A stretch of 64,000 bases of DNA from Cynocephalus volans (Eukaryota; Chordata; Mammalia; Dermoptera; Cynocephalidae). Positions 1 through 10,949 of this stretch are shown piece after piece. Position 1 is the stretch's first letter, and each line of letters opens with the position of its first letter. Where the stretch lies: positions 94,455,505 to 94,519,504 of the forward strand of contig NC_084474.1 of assembly GCF_027409185.1 (NCBI RefSeq), read 5' to 3'. Both the position numbers and the translations under genes were made by a program. The notes beneath the pieces were generated by a model. It ran no database searches and was not told the origin of the DNA. It saw nothing but the letters and a program-made list of their open reading frames with translations.

Positions 1-200
1 ACCTTTAAATCTCTCATTTAGCACATTACAATAATTTCCTTGGAAATGTATTAGCATATCACAGGTGCTCATGCTATATGACCTACTGCAGGCGCTTGAT
101 CAGCAAATTAATGTCGAGGTTAATTCAAATTTGGGAGAAAGTGCAAACCTGACAAAGATGAATCCAGCCATTTGCAGTAATGATCAGGGCAGCACGGGCA
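1..200. other. AT-rich unique island, possible conserved non-coding element
   Basis: This stretch is clearly more AT-rich than the DNA after 2 kb and has no microsatellite or repeat hallmark that I recognise. It carries homeodomain-like words (AATTAATG near 105, GGTTAATTC near 118). It runs off the left edge of the window. Calling it regulatory is inference from composition. Confidence 0.25.
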
Positions 201-280
201 GGCTGGTGGCAGTAGCATCTCTGGGAGAACAATCCGGGTCAGCACGTGAGCCGCTGTATTTTATAAGACTTTTTGGTTAA

Positions 281-475
281 AAGCAGGTCTTCCAAGGTCA
301 GACTCCCTGGGTTCAGATTCTGATTACAACACTAATAGCTATATGGCCTTCAGCAAGTGACTGCCCCTTTTTGGACCTCAGTCTCCTTATCTGTAGAGGT
401 AAATACTAGCATCTATGTCAATGTGAGGATTAAATGAGTTAATACATGGCAAAGTGTTCAGCACAGAGCCAGCAT
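281..475 (+). mobile_element. MIR SINE fragment
   Basis: An ancient tRNA-derived SINE, nearly full length. The sequence follows the MIR order: a 'loss of sugar'-like region with GGGTTCAGATTC, then the core CCTCAGTCTCCTTATCTGTA, then GAGGATTAAATGAGTTAATACATG and a 3' end AAAGTGTTCAGCACAGAGCC. It lies directly before the CAT/CAC array. The identification is by recall of the consensus. Confidence 0.8.
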
Positions 476-514
476 TTATTTAGGATCAGTAACAGCTTTC
501 AATATCCCTGTCAT

Positions 515-1735
515 CACCAGCTCCATCACCATCACCACTATTGTTATCACCCCCATCGTCATCACCCCCATCATCACCATCATCATCACCCCCATCATCA
601 CCATCACCATCATCACCATCATCACCATCACCATCATCACCATCACCATCATCACCATCATCACCATCATCACCATCACCATCATCACCATCATCATCAT
701 CACCATCATCAGCATCATCATCACCATCATCACCACCACCATCACCATCATCACCACCACCATCACCATCATCACCACCACCATCATCACCATCACCATC
801 ATCACCATCATCACCATCACCATCATCACCATCATCATCACCATCACCACCACCATCATCACCACCACCATCATCACCAACATCATCACCATCATCAGCA
901 TCATCATCACCATCATCACCACCACCATCATCACCATCATCACCACCACCATCATCACCATCACCATCATCACCATCATCACCACCACCATCATCACCAT
1001 CATCACCATCATCACCATCATCACCACCACCATCACCATCATCACCATCATCACCATCACCATCACCATCATCACCATCACCATCATCACCATCATCACC
1101 ATCACCATCATCACCATCATCACCATCACCATCATCACCATCATCACCATCACCATCCCAATCATCACCACCACCATCATCACCATCACCATCATCACCA
1201 TCATCATCATCATCACCATCATCACCATCACCACCACCATCATCATCACCCCTTCATCATCATCACCCCCATCGTTATCATCATCCTCATCATCATCACC
1301 ATCTTCACCCCCATCATCATCACCATCACCACCATCATCATCATCACCATCATCATCACCATCATCATCACCATCATCATTACCCCTTCATCATCATCAC
1401 CATCATCATCATCCCATCATTATCACCATCATCACCATCATCACCATCACCATCATCATCGTCACCATCATCATCACCCCCATCATCATCATCATCTTCT
1501 CCGTCATCATCCCCATCATCTTTTCCACCATCACCATCATCACCCCCATCATCATCACCATCATCATCACCATCACCATCATCATCATCATCATCCCCAA
1601 CATCCTCTTCCCCATCACCATCACTATCACCACCATTGTCATCATCCCCATCACCATCATCACCATCATCACACTCTCACCATCACCATCATCATCCCCA
1701 TCATCTTCACCATCATCATCATCATCCCACTGCAG
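515..1735. repeat. CAT/CAC trinucleotide minisatellite
   Basis: About 1.2 kb built almost wholly from CAT and CAC triplets, with rare interruptions (CAG near 711 and 897, CCC blocks, GTC). One plus frame reads as several hundred histidines. A second plus frame reads as Ser/Pro and the minus strand reads as Met/Val. There is internal higher-order structure: a block containing CATCATCAGCATCATCATC occurs twice, about 186 bp apart. The 3' third (1250-1735) is more degenerate and richer in CCC. This is a simple-repeat array; the open frames are a by-product of the triplet period. Confidence 0.97.
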
Positions 1736-1759
1736 GTGCTCACAGAGCTCCCACCTCCC

Positions 1760-2065
1760 TGCAGCTTCCTGGCCTGCCCGATCCTCACATGCCTGGATCC
1801 AGGACTCAGCTCAAATGTCCCCTGCACAGAGGGTGCCCCTGACCTCCAGTGACACAGCCCCCCCAGCAAGCCTCCCACCGGCGTCCACGTATTCACACAC
1901 CTCTCTGGTGGGTTATGCTCTGCCTCCCTTCTTCTCTACCCTGTCAGAGAGAGTCTCTAAGATCTAGGACGCTGTGCTGCATATGGAAGATTCACAGTAA
2001 AGATTTTTGAGTGGACGGATGAATGAAAGAATTAATGAATGATTAAATGAATAAACAAACAAGAA
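1760..2065 (+). mobile_element. L2 LINE 3' end fragment
   Basis: A diverged LINE-2 tail in sense orientation. It has the hallmark GACTCAGCTCAAATGTCCCC followed by an alternation of short unique-looking sequence, and ends in the typical GGATGAATGAA / AATGAATGA / AATGAATAAA tail at 2018-2055. Confidence 0.6.
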
Positions 2066-4190
2066 ATCCGTTGTTGTCCTTCCTACCTAAAGAAGGTACT
2101 GACCACACCCGAAGGAAGGAGCAGAGACCCTGTGTCACTGGTGCCTTCTGCTGCCCACATGCCGTCACCTCCCCCACCTCCCTCAGGCCACACAACAGCC
2201 TCAGGAGCTTGTATCAACATTGGCCTATTTTAGAGAGGAGGAAAGTGGGGGTTCCAGGGGAGCCAGGGCTCAGGTTCCATTGAGGCCAGCCCCCTACTCC
2301 TGCCCGCCCACACCAGACCCCACCCTGGCCTCTCTGGAAACTCCCTCAGACCTTTAGGAGTCCACTCCTTCTCCTCCAAGGCCTCTGTCAGAAGGAAGGG
2401 CTCCTCTCTGACCCTGCCCTTACCTGGGCTGGCCCCACCTGGCTGGCTCCAGGGGAGAGGGTGGGGAGGGGGAAGAGGGTGATTCTGCTCACCTGGAGGT
2501 GGGCATAAGTCCACCTCCCACCACCTGATTCCCCGTCCCCTTCCTGCATCCCCAGCCCTGCCACCCCATGTGCATGGGTGCTGGGAGCTAGGGCTGTTCG
2601 GGAACCGTAGCTGCTGCCCAGCGTGGGGCTGCACACGGCAGGTGCACACAACTGAATCTCCAGGAGGGCCCAGGACAGATGTGGGGGTGGGACTCCAAGA
2701 CAGAGGGCTGCAAAGAGGTGAAGGTCATGGTCTGTTCCTGTGCTCACCCTGGGCAAGGGGCGTGGCCTGGGCTATGGGGGAGTGGGCGAGGATGCTGATT
2801 CTCAGGATCCTGGCAGGGGAGAGAGACAGACCTCTGGAGAAGTATCAAGAAGAACTGAGAGGGGCCTAGCAGGCAAGGAGCCCCACTCTAGCCAGGTCTG
2901 CAAAGCTCAAGAGCCCTCCTGGGCTCCCCAGTGCCTGAGGGGCCAGGCACACACAGGGGTAATCTTCCATTAGGCCACGGTGAGCCCATCTCCCAGATGT
3001 TCCCCAGAGGCAGGGGTGGGAGAGTGGTCTTGACTGGGGACACAAGGTGAGGGGTTTCTGAGGCTCCTTGCACCCCAAGATCATGATCGTCTATTTCCCT
3101 GAAAGTTGCCCACCAGTCTGTAAGGCCCCAAAGGTGAGGAGCTCCTCAGACTTTAAGGCACTCTTGAGTCCTAGGGACAGACAAGCAGACTCGGGTTCAG
3201 TGGGTCTGGGCAAGACCAGCTCCTTGGGGCAGGGGCCCTGTGCACTGGGCACACTGGTCACACGAGAAGAGCAAGCTGCACAGGATTAGGACTGGGGACT
3301 AGCCTGCAGCTCGCAACCTGGGGAACAGAGCTGGGCTCCTCTGGGAAGGGCCAGATATCTGGCCAGCCCCATCTGGGGCAGGGGTGGGGATGGAGAAGGT
3401 CCTGCAGAGCCAGGGAGGCAGCGTCCTCATGGGACGGGATTGACACAGCTAGCTGCCTGTCAGGGGGTTAGGAGAGGTAGTCTCTGTCCTCAGCACCATT
3501 TCCACAATATCTTGGCCGGGATTTGGGAGAGTCAAAGGTCGATGGGAGGTTGGGCTGGGGGGCTTTCATAGTCCCTCCCATACCGGGGGTCTGACCCAGG
3601 CCCAGTGGGGCCTGCCCGAGTCCCACAGAGCATCTGGGGCCCAGCTGGTCCTCTTGCCAGCTCAGGGCCCCTCCTGCTCTCAGCCCTGCCTGCCCAGCCC
3701 CCATCTGTTCCCTCCCCATGCCAGCGGCCACCTTCCACCAAGGCTGGCTCCAACCCACGGCAACTCCCCAGGGTGGCTGGGTCAGCGTTCTGTTGGGAGT
3801 TGGGGGCGGCTTGTTTACCAGAGGCTCCTCAGGGGAACGGAGGAGCAAGGGCATTTTTAGCAAGTAAATAATATCATTTACGGAGGAAAAATACCACATT
3901 TGGGATGGAGACCCGGGAACCAGAGACAACCAGGCTCGATGCCCAGAAAGGCAGCCAGACACGCGGTGGCTACCTCCAGCCCCTCCAGGAGGTGTCTCCA
4001 GACAGCAGGTGAGGCCTGGAACGCCACAAGGGACCCAGGGCAGGGCCCAGTTGGGTGGGAGCAGGGTGGCCCATCTGCAAGAGAGCCCGGACCAAACCCG
4101 GAGCGGGCACGTCCTGCAACTCACACCTGGCCATGGCTTCCCACACCCATGCTTCCACCATGCAAGTCATCCTCCGGTGGATTAACGTAG
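2066..4190. other. GC-rich single-copy DNA, no gene recognised
   Basis: Open frames here overlap on both strands, have no recognisable domain and end at random stops. A small AT-rich patch (TAAATAATATCATTTACGG) sits at about 3864-3890. I see no exon, RNA gene or repeat that I can support. Confidence 0.6.
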
Positions 4191-4194
4191 GGAA

Positions 4195-4930
4195 ACTTTC
4201 AGTCATTTTTCGTCATTCATTCAGCGGCCATTCAACTCGTATCTACTGCCAGGAAACATGGGAGGAGTGGCGTTCTATTGGCCAGGGCCCAGGAATGCCC
4301 AGAGCCCAGTCACTCCTCCCCGTGGAGGCCATGAGGGAGGTGCATGCCAGAGGGCAAAGAGTCCATGCATCTCAGCCGGGCTTGCACCTGGGCCTGCAGC
4401 TCTGACCATGCAGCTGGGACGGGGACCCACTGGAGGTCTAGAGGCCCCTCCCTAAGCCCTAACCCCAAATACAAGCTCTTGATAAATCCCACCTGCCTAA
4501 CAAGAGGTCAGGCTCCTGAGGACAGATGCAGAGAAGAGCAGCCCCCACCCCCCACTCCGGCCACCCCTCGGCCCAGTGGCCACTGCTCTGCCCGTAGGCA
4601 TTGCCCCATCCTGCAGAGGCCTGCAGTCCTGCGACCTGAGCCCTGGGTGAGAGAGGTGGGAACACTATGGTGCCCACCTCCAGGATCTGGCCACTCCTTT
4701 TGAAAGGGATGCTCAAAGCTAACTTGATGGTCAGCTGTGGGCGCGAGAGTGGACAGAAAAGTTCTGGCAGGAGCTGAGAGCAGGGAGCAGCTATCCCAAA
4801 ATGCAGCAGTTAGGAACGCTGCCTGCAAAGGGAGCACTTGAGCTGACGTTGAAGGATGACCAGGGTTTGTGCAGGTTTGTGTGAGCCGGAAGGTGCTCCA
4901 GGAAGCAGGGCTGCCAAGTATAGGAGCTCG
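4195..4930 (-). mobile_element. L2 LINE fragments, antisense
   Basis: At 4210-4260 the sequence reads as the reverse of an L2 tail (CATTCATTCAGCGG, then ATCTACTGCCAGGAAACATG). At 4830-4900 it reads as the reverse of the more 5' part of the same tail (TTGAGCTGACGTTGAAGGATG, then GCTCCAGGAAGCAGGG). The order fits one antisense element interrupted by 500 bp of unclear sequence. Confidence 0.4.
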
Positions 4931-5370
4931 GGATCGGGATCAGGAAGCGGGAGGCCGGCTGAGCTTCAGCCGGGGCTCAGTGGCCGAGTCCTGCCTGCTG
5001 GGGTGGCGGGATTGCTAACTGTCCCCTCGATTTCTGTTCTCTTCCCCTGCTGTAGAAACACCATTTTCCCTGAGCAATGTCTGTCCAGCCAAGGAGGACA
5101 TTTCCCAGCCTCCCTTGCAACTACATGTAACCATGAGCGATGCCCCAGCAGGATGAAGAACCTTGTCCTGGAAAGACTCCTGGGTGCAGGCGACGGAAAC
5201 TCAGCCCAGGCAAGTGGGCCCAAGGGGGTTTTCCTGGTTCACAAGGTCACCAGAGCAGGGCGGAGGCCCTGAGCACCCGAGCACCTGCAGGGCCCTGTAG
5301 GCCCCACTCCTGGTCCTGATGCTGCCTGAGTGCTGACTTCCTCCTCCCAGATGGGGCCTGTCCACGAGGC

Positions 5371-5620
5371 ATGCACACGTGTGCACTCACACACATGCAG
5401 GTGCACCCATGTGTGCGCACACACATGTGCACGTGCTCCCGCACGCACACAACTCACTCGTGCACTCATACTTGCACACGCGTATAGATATGCTCACTTA
5501 CACGTGTGCAGATGCACGGCACATGTGCACACCCCACACTCAGGCATATGTGTGTGTACATATGCAGTGCATGCATGCATACATACACACATGTTTTCAC
5601 ATGTGTGTATGCACATGCAT
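5371..5620. repeat. Imperfect CA/TGCACACG dinucleotide tract
   Basis: A 250-bp alternating purine-pyrimidine stretch made of CACACA, GTGCACAC, TGCATGCAT and GTGTGTA words. Short open frames with Cys/His/Thr repeats on both strands come from this composition and are not genes. Alternating tracts of this type can adopt Z-DNA. Confidence 0.9.
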
Positions 5621-5624
5621 TATT

Positions 5625-5770
5625 AAGGGGAACAGCAAGGAGTTCAAAGCACAGGCTCTGGGGTCATTCAGACCCGGTGCAAGCGCTTCCTGAGTGAGCT
5701 TGGGCCAGTCCCTGCATCTCTGTCCCCACATCTAGGAACAGGTGATTTCAGCCCCCACCTCCTGTGGCTG
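5625..5770 (+). mobile_element. MIR SINE fragment
   Basis: Follows the MIR order: AAGCACAGGCTCTGGGGTCA, CAGACCCGGTGCAAGC, GTGAGCTTGGGCCAGTCCCTGCATCTCTG. The 3' half is lost or strongly diverged. Confidence 0.6.
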
Positions 5771-6234
5771 CAAGAGAAGTCAGAGAAATAGTGCATCTCT
5801 CTGTCTCCGTCCGCAGCCACCTGAGGGGTCAGGCTCAGGCCTACATCCCTCAGGCTGTCCAGGGCAGGTCAATGACTGGGACTAACACCCACTCTTATCA
5901 GTCTCGGGCTTTTGCTGGTCTTGTCCTCTTTTCTGCCCCCTTTTGCATTTTCAGGAATTATACCTGCCAAAAGACACTCAACAAATACTTGCTAATTAAG
6001 TGGGAGATTAGTTAGAAATTGGTGTTGAAAGAGAAAGTCTTTCTTGAGCAGGTACTGAGTGCTAGGCCTGCGCTAGACTGTGTCGCCCGGAAGACAAGGA
6101 AAGAGGGGACCTTGTGAGGGCCTCGGCGTGTCCTGGGGAAGGCAGTGCCCCACGGTGGGCAGTCAGGGGGGACCCACACGCTTGACAATTAGGTGAAATG
6201 TGTGACTCCGTAGATCTCAGCCCACGTGTTGAGC

Positions 6235-6392
6235 ATCGGAAGGGGATGTAATAATAATTGACCCTGATGCCTCAGTGCTCAGAGAGGTTAAGTAACTTTC
6301 CCAAGCTCACACAGCTCCTAAATGGTAGAGCCAGGATTCAAACCCAGCTCTTACTAATTAAAATTCCCATACTCTTAGCATGCCAACAGTGA
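6235..6392 (-). mobile_element. MIR SINE fragment, antisense
   Basis: The reverse of the MIR core is clear: TCAGAGAGGTTAAGTAACTT, CCCAAGCTCACACAGCTCC, AGAGCCAGGATTCAAACCC. It is the best-preserved antisense MIR in the window. Confidence 0.8.
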
Positions 6393-6399
6393 AGACATC

Positions 6400-7176
6400 C
6401 CTTTGTAACTTCCGCAAATCTGTCCTTGTAGGGGATCCCAGCCCCCATTCTGTACACTATGACCATCTTCCTTGGGGCAGGGGGAGCTGAAGTCTGCTGT
6501 GAACCTCCAGGTTTAAGGTTGGGGGTCCTGGTCTCTCACCAGCCCCCTTCTCAGGGTGGACTCAGCTCCCAGCCTGGGTCCCAGGAGCTGTCTGCCCTTC
6601 TGGGTCCCAAGTGGAGAGAGAGCTGCGACCCCTGGCAGACACGGCTCTGCCTCTCCCACTCCTGGCACACACCGAGCCCTCTCCCTGGGCAGGGTCTGAA
6701 GGGGACACAATCAGGGCAAACCACCGGGCGGGGGGGTGCTTGGAGACCCAGTCTCAGGCCCGTCACCCATGTTTATGGAGAGGACTCTTGGCCCAGGGAT
6801 GTTACTGACAACCAAAGTGACGAAGACCACGGGGAGTGGGAGGGGAGGGGGCAGGAGGCAGGAAATCAGGCCCACAGCCCCCACTGAGCGTCCAGCTAAG
6901 CTGAAAACGGAGCCACTTCTGTCTGGGCCCTCAGTAGGCCCTGCACGCCAGGCTCAGAGGCACGGTCCTTGCAGAGAGCTGGGCACCCCGTCTTCCCCAC
7001 CCCCTCCACTCCCGCCCTGAGCCGCCCCTCCTGCTCCTGTGTACCTGGTCCAGGGCGGGAGGGAGAGAGCTGGGGCGGCTGTGGATCCAGTCTTTGCCAG
7101 CAGGAGCCTGGAGGTGCCTGGGCAGCATGTGCCAGTGCCTCCTGACCCACGGCTAACCCCACCAGACCCAGGGCCA
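6400..7176. other. GC-rich single-copy DNA, no gene recognised
   Basis: There are several overlapping 60-140 codon frames on both strands but none has a recognisable motif. No splice-bounded exon stands out. Confidence 0.5.
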
Positions 7177-7286
7177 GACCTCACTCACGCCAGCCCGAGC
7201 CCACCTGGCCTGTCCCCCAGACACTGCCCAAGACCTGACTCATGCCAGCCTGAGCCCACCTGGCCTCCGCGTCAGACACTGCCCAC
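7177..7286. repeat. 55-bp tandem duplication
   Basis: Two adjacent 55-bp copies (7177-7231 and 7232-7286). Each starts GACCT(C/G)ACTCA(C/T)GCCAGCC, passes through GAGCCCACCTGGCCT and ends AGACACTGCCCA. They differ at several positions, so the duplication is not very recent. Confidence 0.85.
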
Positions 7287-7931
7287 TGAGAAAATGCTCA
7301 GCACTAGCAAGAATGTTTCCCCCACTCAGAGGTCAAAGACACAACCTGTTCCCCAGAATCACAGGTCACATGGGCCATGTCATCTCCATCTTCATTTCTT
7401 AGGCAGGAAACCGAGAAGCACATGTGTAGATGGCAGCCAGCCTCGCGCCAGCCTGGAGCCAGCCTCAGCACACAGGACCCACCCTCACGACCCTGCACAG
7501 TGAGCTCCACCATCCCTGTCCGCACCTGCGACCTCAGGTTCTGAGAGGCCCATCTCCTGTCCAGGGTCACATGGTCAGCAAGGAGCAGCCGGGGTTTGAG
7601 CAGAACCATGCCCTCCCTCCAGGGCAGCCCAGAGAACGAAGGTATTGGTCGTGGTGACGCCACCAGACCTACTGACATCAGGGCTGGGTTCTTTTCCCAC
7701 CAATTCCCTAAGCCCTGGACCTGGGGAGGACCTCCAGGGACAGGCTGCAGGTCAGCGTCTGGCCTGTGTGGGCCTCCAGGCAAGGACAGGACCTGCTAGG
7801 TGGTGACAGAATGCCCACAGAAGAGCCCTCAGCCCTCTGTGCCAGGCTCCGGCCCTGTCTGGACACTCCAGCCACCCCAGCCAGGGTGACCCCTCACATC
7901 CAGGCTGCAGGCTGTCCCTCTGCGTCTGCAG

Positions 7932-8050
7932 AATCCCCCACTCCTCCCTTCGCAGTCCCTCTGCACCTCCTGCCGGCTCTGAGCTTCTGCTGGTCTGGCA
8001 GCACAAGTGCCCTTCTGGCTTTGAGAGGGAATAAACACAAACCATGGCGA
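7932..8050 (+). other. Possible terminal exon (weak)
   Basis: A pyrimidine-rich acceptor-like run ending CTGCGTCTGCAG lies just before 7932, with a second CAG at 7955. An AATAAA polyadenylation hexamer lies at 8030-8035 in TTCTGGCTTTGAGAGGGAATAAACAC. No coding frame through it is convincing. Such pairs can arise by chance in GC-rich DNA, so this is only a candidate non-coding RNA end. Confidence 0.15.
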
Positions 8051-8079
8051 TGGATGGCACCGTGTCAGTTTGCCGGCTG

Positions 8080-8190
8080 GAGATGTCACAGAGGAAGGGC
8101 ATTGAGCTGGGTTTTGAAGGATGTTCAGGAGTTCAGCAGGCAATCAGAGCAGGTGAGGAGCATTTTGAGGAGAAATACAGAGGGGTGGAA
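8080..8190 (-). mobile_element. L2 LINE fragment, antisense
   Basis: The words GAGCTGGGTTTTGAAGGATG, CAGGCAATCAGAGCAGGTGA and GAGGAGCATTTTGAGGAG match the reverse of the L2 3' region, as in the fragments at 4.8 kb and 51.3 kb. Confidence 0.4.
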
Positions 8191-8489
8191 TATCAAGGGG
8201 AGGGAGACGCATCAGCTAGGCTCATGTGGAGAGCCGGGCATGGGAAGACACGGGAGGTGACAATCTCAGCAGGCCTCGAGTGCCAGGCTGAGGACTCTCA
8301 CCAGCACATGCATGTCAGGGGGGCCACGGAAGGCCTTCAGAAGGCTGGCAATAGCAACGCCAGACTTGCCTTTCTGAGGGCCACTTGGCCACTGCGAGTG
8401 ATGGGGCTTGACCTGGGTCCTGGCAGAGGAAGGGCAGCCTGGGCCATTCAGGAGGTGGGCGATGGGTGGGAGGGCCATTCAGGACAAGA

Positions 8490-8700
8490 AAAGACATAAT
8501 ACTTATTTCCAGCACTTTTGGTAGACCCAAAGTCACTTTGTTAGCTTAAGAACATAAAAATGTATAATGCATGGCTTGACTTGTTCATAAAATTACCATG
8601 TTTTGGTTTATTTAGAGAAAGAAGCCAGGGTGGGGGGCTGGGGAGCGTGGGAAGGAAACAGCTTTTCTCCACAGGTTTTTTAAACATTTTTTTCAGGTCT
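8490..8700. other. AT-rich island, unclassified
   Basis: This is an AT-rich patch in GC-rich surroundings, with ATAATACTTATTTCC, AAAAATGTATAATGCATGG and GTTTTGGTTTATTTAG. No repeat family was recognised. It may be a diverged old repeat or a conserved non-coding element. Confidence 0.2.
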
Positions 8701-9204
8701 GTGCTGCACAGGCATCTTGTCCACCTGGAATGCTCCATCGTGTCAGGGGTCAGAGGTTGGCAGTCAGCCTAGCAGAGCCCACCCCCATGACCCCTCCCTC
8801 CACAGAGGGCTCCTCCTGCTGCACCTGGCCCAGTGCAGCGAGGAGCATGGGGACAGAGGACGCCTTTCAGAAGCAGGTCTTGGGTAGACAGATGATGCCT
8901 GTGTACACCTGAAGGCGTCAGCCCCCACCCTCTCCCCAACCATCCCAGGGGAGGGGGTCTGCCTGGCTTCTCCACCTGGCCCAACCCCTCCCTGACCCTG
9001 CTCTGAAGCCCACGGGAGTGCCAGCCCCTGGGAACCTTTCCCCAGGTGTGTGTCTGATCCCGACCAGAAACCTCAGGCAGCCCTCGGCCCACCCCGCCCG
9101 GAATGAAAGTGCTCATTTCATGCAGCAGCTGCTGAGCGCCGGGTGCCACCGCTGGTGCCATGAAGTAGCTCAGCGGTACTCAGCAGGCCTTCGGGGCAGA
9201 GGCG

Positions 9205-9310
9205 ATCACCATAGCCCTGGGAAGGTGAGGAAACCGAGGCACCAAGAGGCGACGGACTCGCATGAGGCCACTAAGGAGGGCAGGCTGGGCTCCCATCCCA
9301 GGCTGTCTGC
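9205..9310 (-). mobile_element. MIR SINE fragment, antisense
   Basis: Contains GGTGAGGAAACCGAGGCACC, then a region matching the reverse of 'acttgcc..gtcacac' in diverged form, then GGCTGGGCTCCCATCCC. Confidence 0.55.
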
Positions 9311-9460
9311 CCTGGGGGCTGGGGGTGGCCACTGAGCTGCGCTGCCTCCCGTCCAGCCAGCACCGTATCTATGCTCAGACCTAGTGGCCCCCGTACCCCC
9401 ACAGCAGGGCCCTGCGCCATTCCCCCTCTGGCACCAGCTCCTCTGGCCCTCTGTCACTTG

Positions 9461-9476
9461 CCACCAGAGGGTGTCT
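9461..9476 (+). promoter_or_regulatory. CTCF-like motif
   Basis: GCCACCAGAGGGTGTC closely matches the CTCF core, which has the form CCA(C/G)(C/T)AG(G/A)(G/T)GGC with flexible ends. Whether it is bound cannot be told from sequence. Confidence 0.3.
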
Positions 9477-10429
9477 GCTGAAATGCCAGCTGACATGGTC
9501 ATGCAGGGTTCCAACCTTCATGCCCTGGTCACCCACAGGATGCAGCCCAAATCTCGGCCTGGCAGGGACACCCCTGAGGCATGATGGGCTGAACCATCAC
9601 ATGAAATCACTGGATGTGTAGGTCAAAATGGTCAAATGCCAGCGATTTCATGGGATTCATCCTAAGAGGCCCATCCGGGGACCTGAGAGCACCTTCTCAG
9701 CCTCGTCTGCACCCTCCACACCAGGTCCCACCCCCACATGGCTGACCAGGAGAGCCACACGTCGTCACAGCCCCATGCTTCGGAACACTGTGCCTGCTGG
9801 AGTCCCATGTCTCAGCACCCAGATGCCACAGAGCCACCCCCACGCCCTTGCTCCATCTTGCCCACCACTCGCTCCCATGCCTGGCTCTGACCCTGACTGG
9901 ATGTCCTCTGCTCCTGGTGCCCTCTGTGGGCCCCCAAGCACAGCAAGTGCTCCAGGAGTCCCTAGAGAATGATGGAAAATGTTCTAATGCAGGCTGGGGA
10001 TCCAGCTGGAGTACAAGGCCAACAATGGAAAACAGAGGCCTTGGACAGTGACAGGTTGAGCCCTGGCTCCTGGAGTCCTGGAGAGTGCCTGGCGGCCAGG
10101 AGGGCAAGTGGGAAGGCCAGGGAGGTGGGATCCCAGAGATCCGTTGGGGACGAGGCTCTTGGGGCTCATGGAACAGGCCCAGGCACCTATCACAGCAGCA
10201 GGAGGCAGCCAAGCCCACAGGGAGACACTGAAAATCAGCCCGTACCAGGCAGAGCATCTCGGACACCAGGCAGGGCAAGGGGCCGGGAGGGCAGGGCACC
10301 GAACCCTTCCCAGAGCCGCTGGTACCACCCATCCCACGGTGAAGACCCTGAGCCCCTCTGCTAAGCAGGTGACACCCACCCCCTAAGAACTGGTCAGCAC
10401 TGGCCAGCGAGGCCCTGGCAGTCATGGTG

Positions 10430-10560
10430 CACGTCCATGAAGCTCTTTAGGTACATGGCCCTGTCACACCCACGCCCATCCATGGGGAAGGTATGGTTAT
10501 CCCCCATTCTACGGACAGGAACCGAGGCTTAGAAAGAAGAGAGTGGAGGTTCCAGACACA
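10430..10560 (-). mobile_element. MIR SINE fragment, antisense
   Basis: Reverse MIR 3' part and core: GGTATGGTTATCCCCCATTCT, then ACAGGAACCGAGGCTTAGAA. Confidence 0.6.
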
Positions 10561-10590
10561 GCCTGCCGGGTGCCATGCTGTGCACACCCT

Positions 10591-10948
10591 GTCACAAGCT
10601 GAATCATGTCCCCCAAAGTTCAAATGTTGAAGTCCTAACTCCCAGTACCTCGAATGTGACTGTATTTGGATATGGGGTCTTTACAGAGGTGATCAAGTTA
10701 AAATGTCATACGGAACGGACTGGTGTCCTTATAAGAGGAGATTAGGTCACAGACCCACACAGGGACAACCATGAGAGGACACAGGGAGGAAACGCCGTCT
10801 CCATGCCAAGGAGAGAGGCCTGGGAGGAAGCAGCCCTGCCAGCCCTGTATCTCGGGCTCCAGCCTGCAGAGCTGTGAGACACAGATGCCCGTTGTTGTAG
10901 CCCCGGCCTGTGATAATTCGCTGCAGCAGCCCAAGCTGACTAATACAA
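10591..10948 (+). mobile_element. MaLR LTR, MLT1A-like, nearly complete
   Basis: A solo-type MaLR long terminal repeat of about 358 bp. It opens with the MLT1A hallmarks GAATCATGTCCCCCAAAGTT and TTGAAGTCCTAACTCCCAGT. It continues through GTGACTGTATTTGGATATGG and CTGGTGTCCTTATAAGAGG and ends with CAGAGCTGTGAGACACAGAT and CTGACTAATACAA. No internal region adjoins it. Confidence 0.85.
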
Positions 10949-10949
10949 G

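Noticed and set aside
446..1852. 468-codon frame dominated by histidine, and the overlapping Ser/Pro and Met/Val frames
   Set aside because: All are translations of one CAT/CAC triplet array in different frames and strands; triplet repeats stay open by composition.
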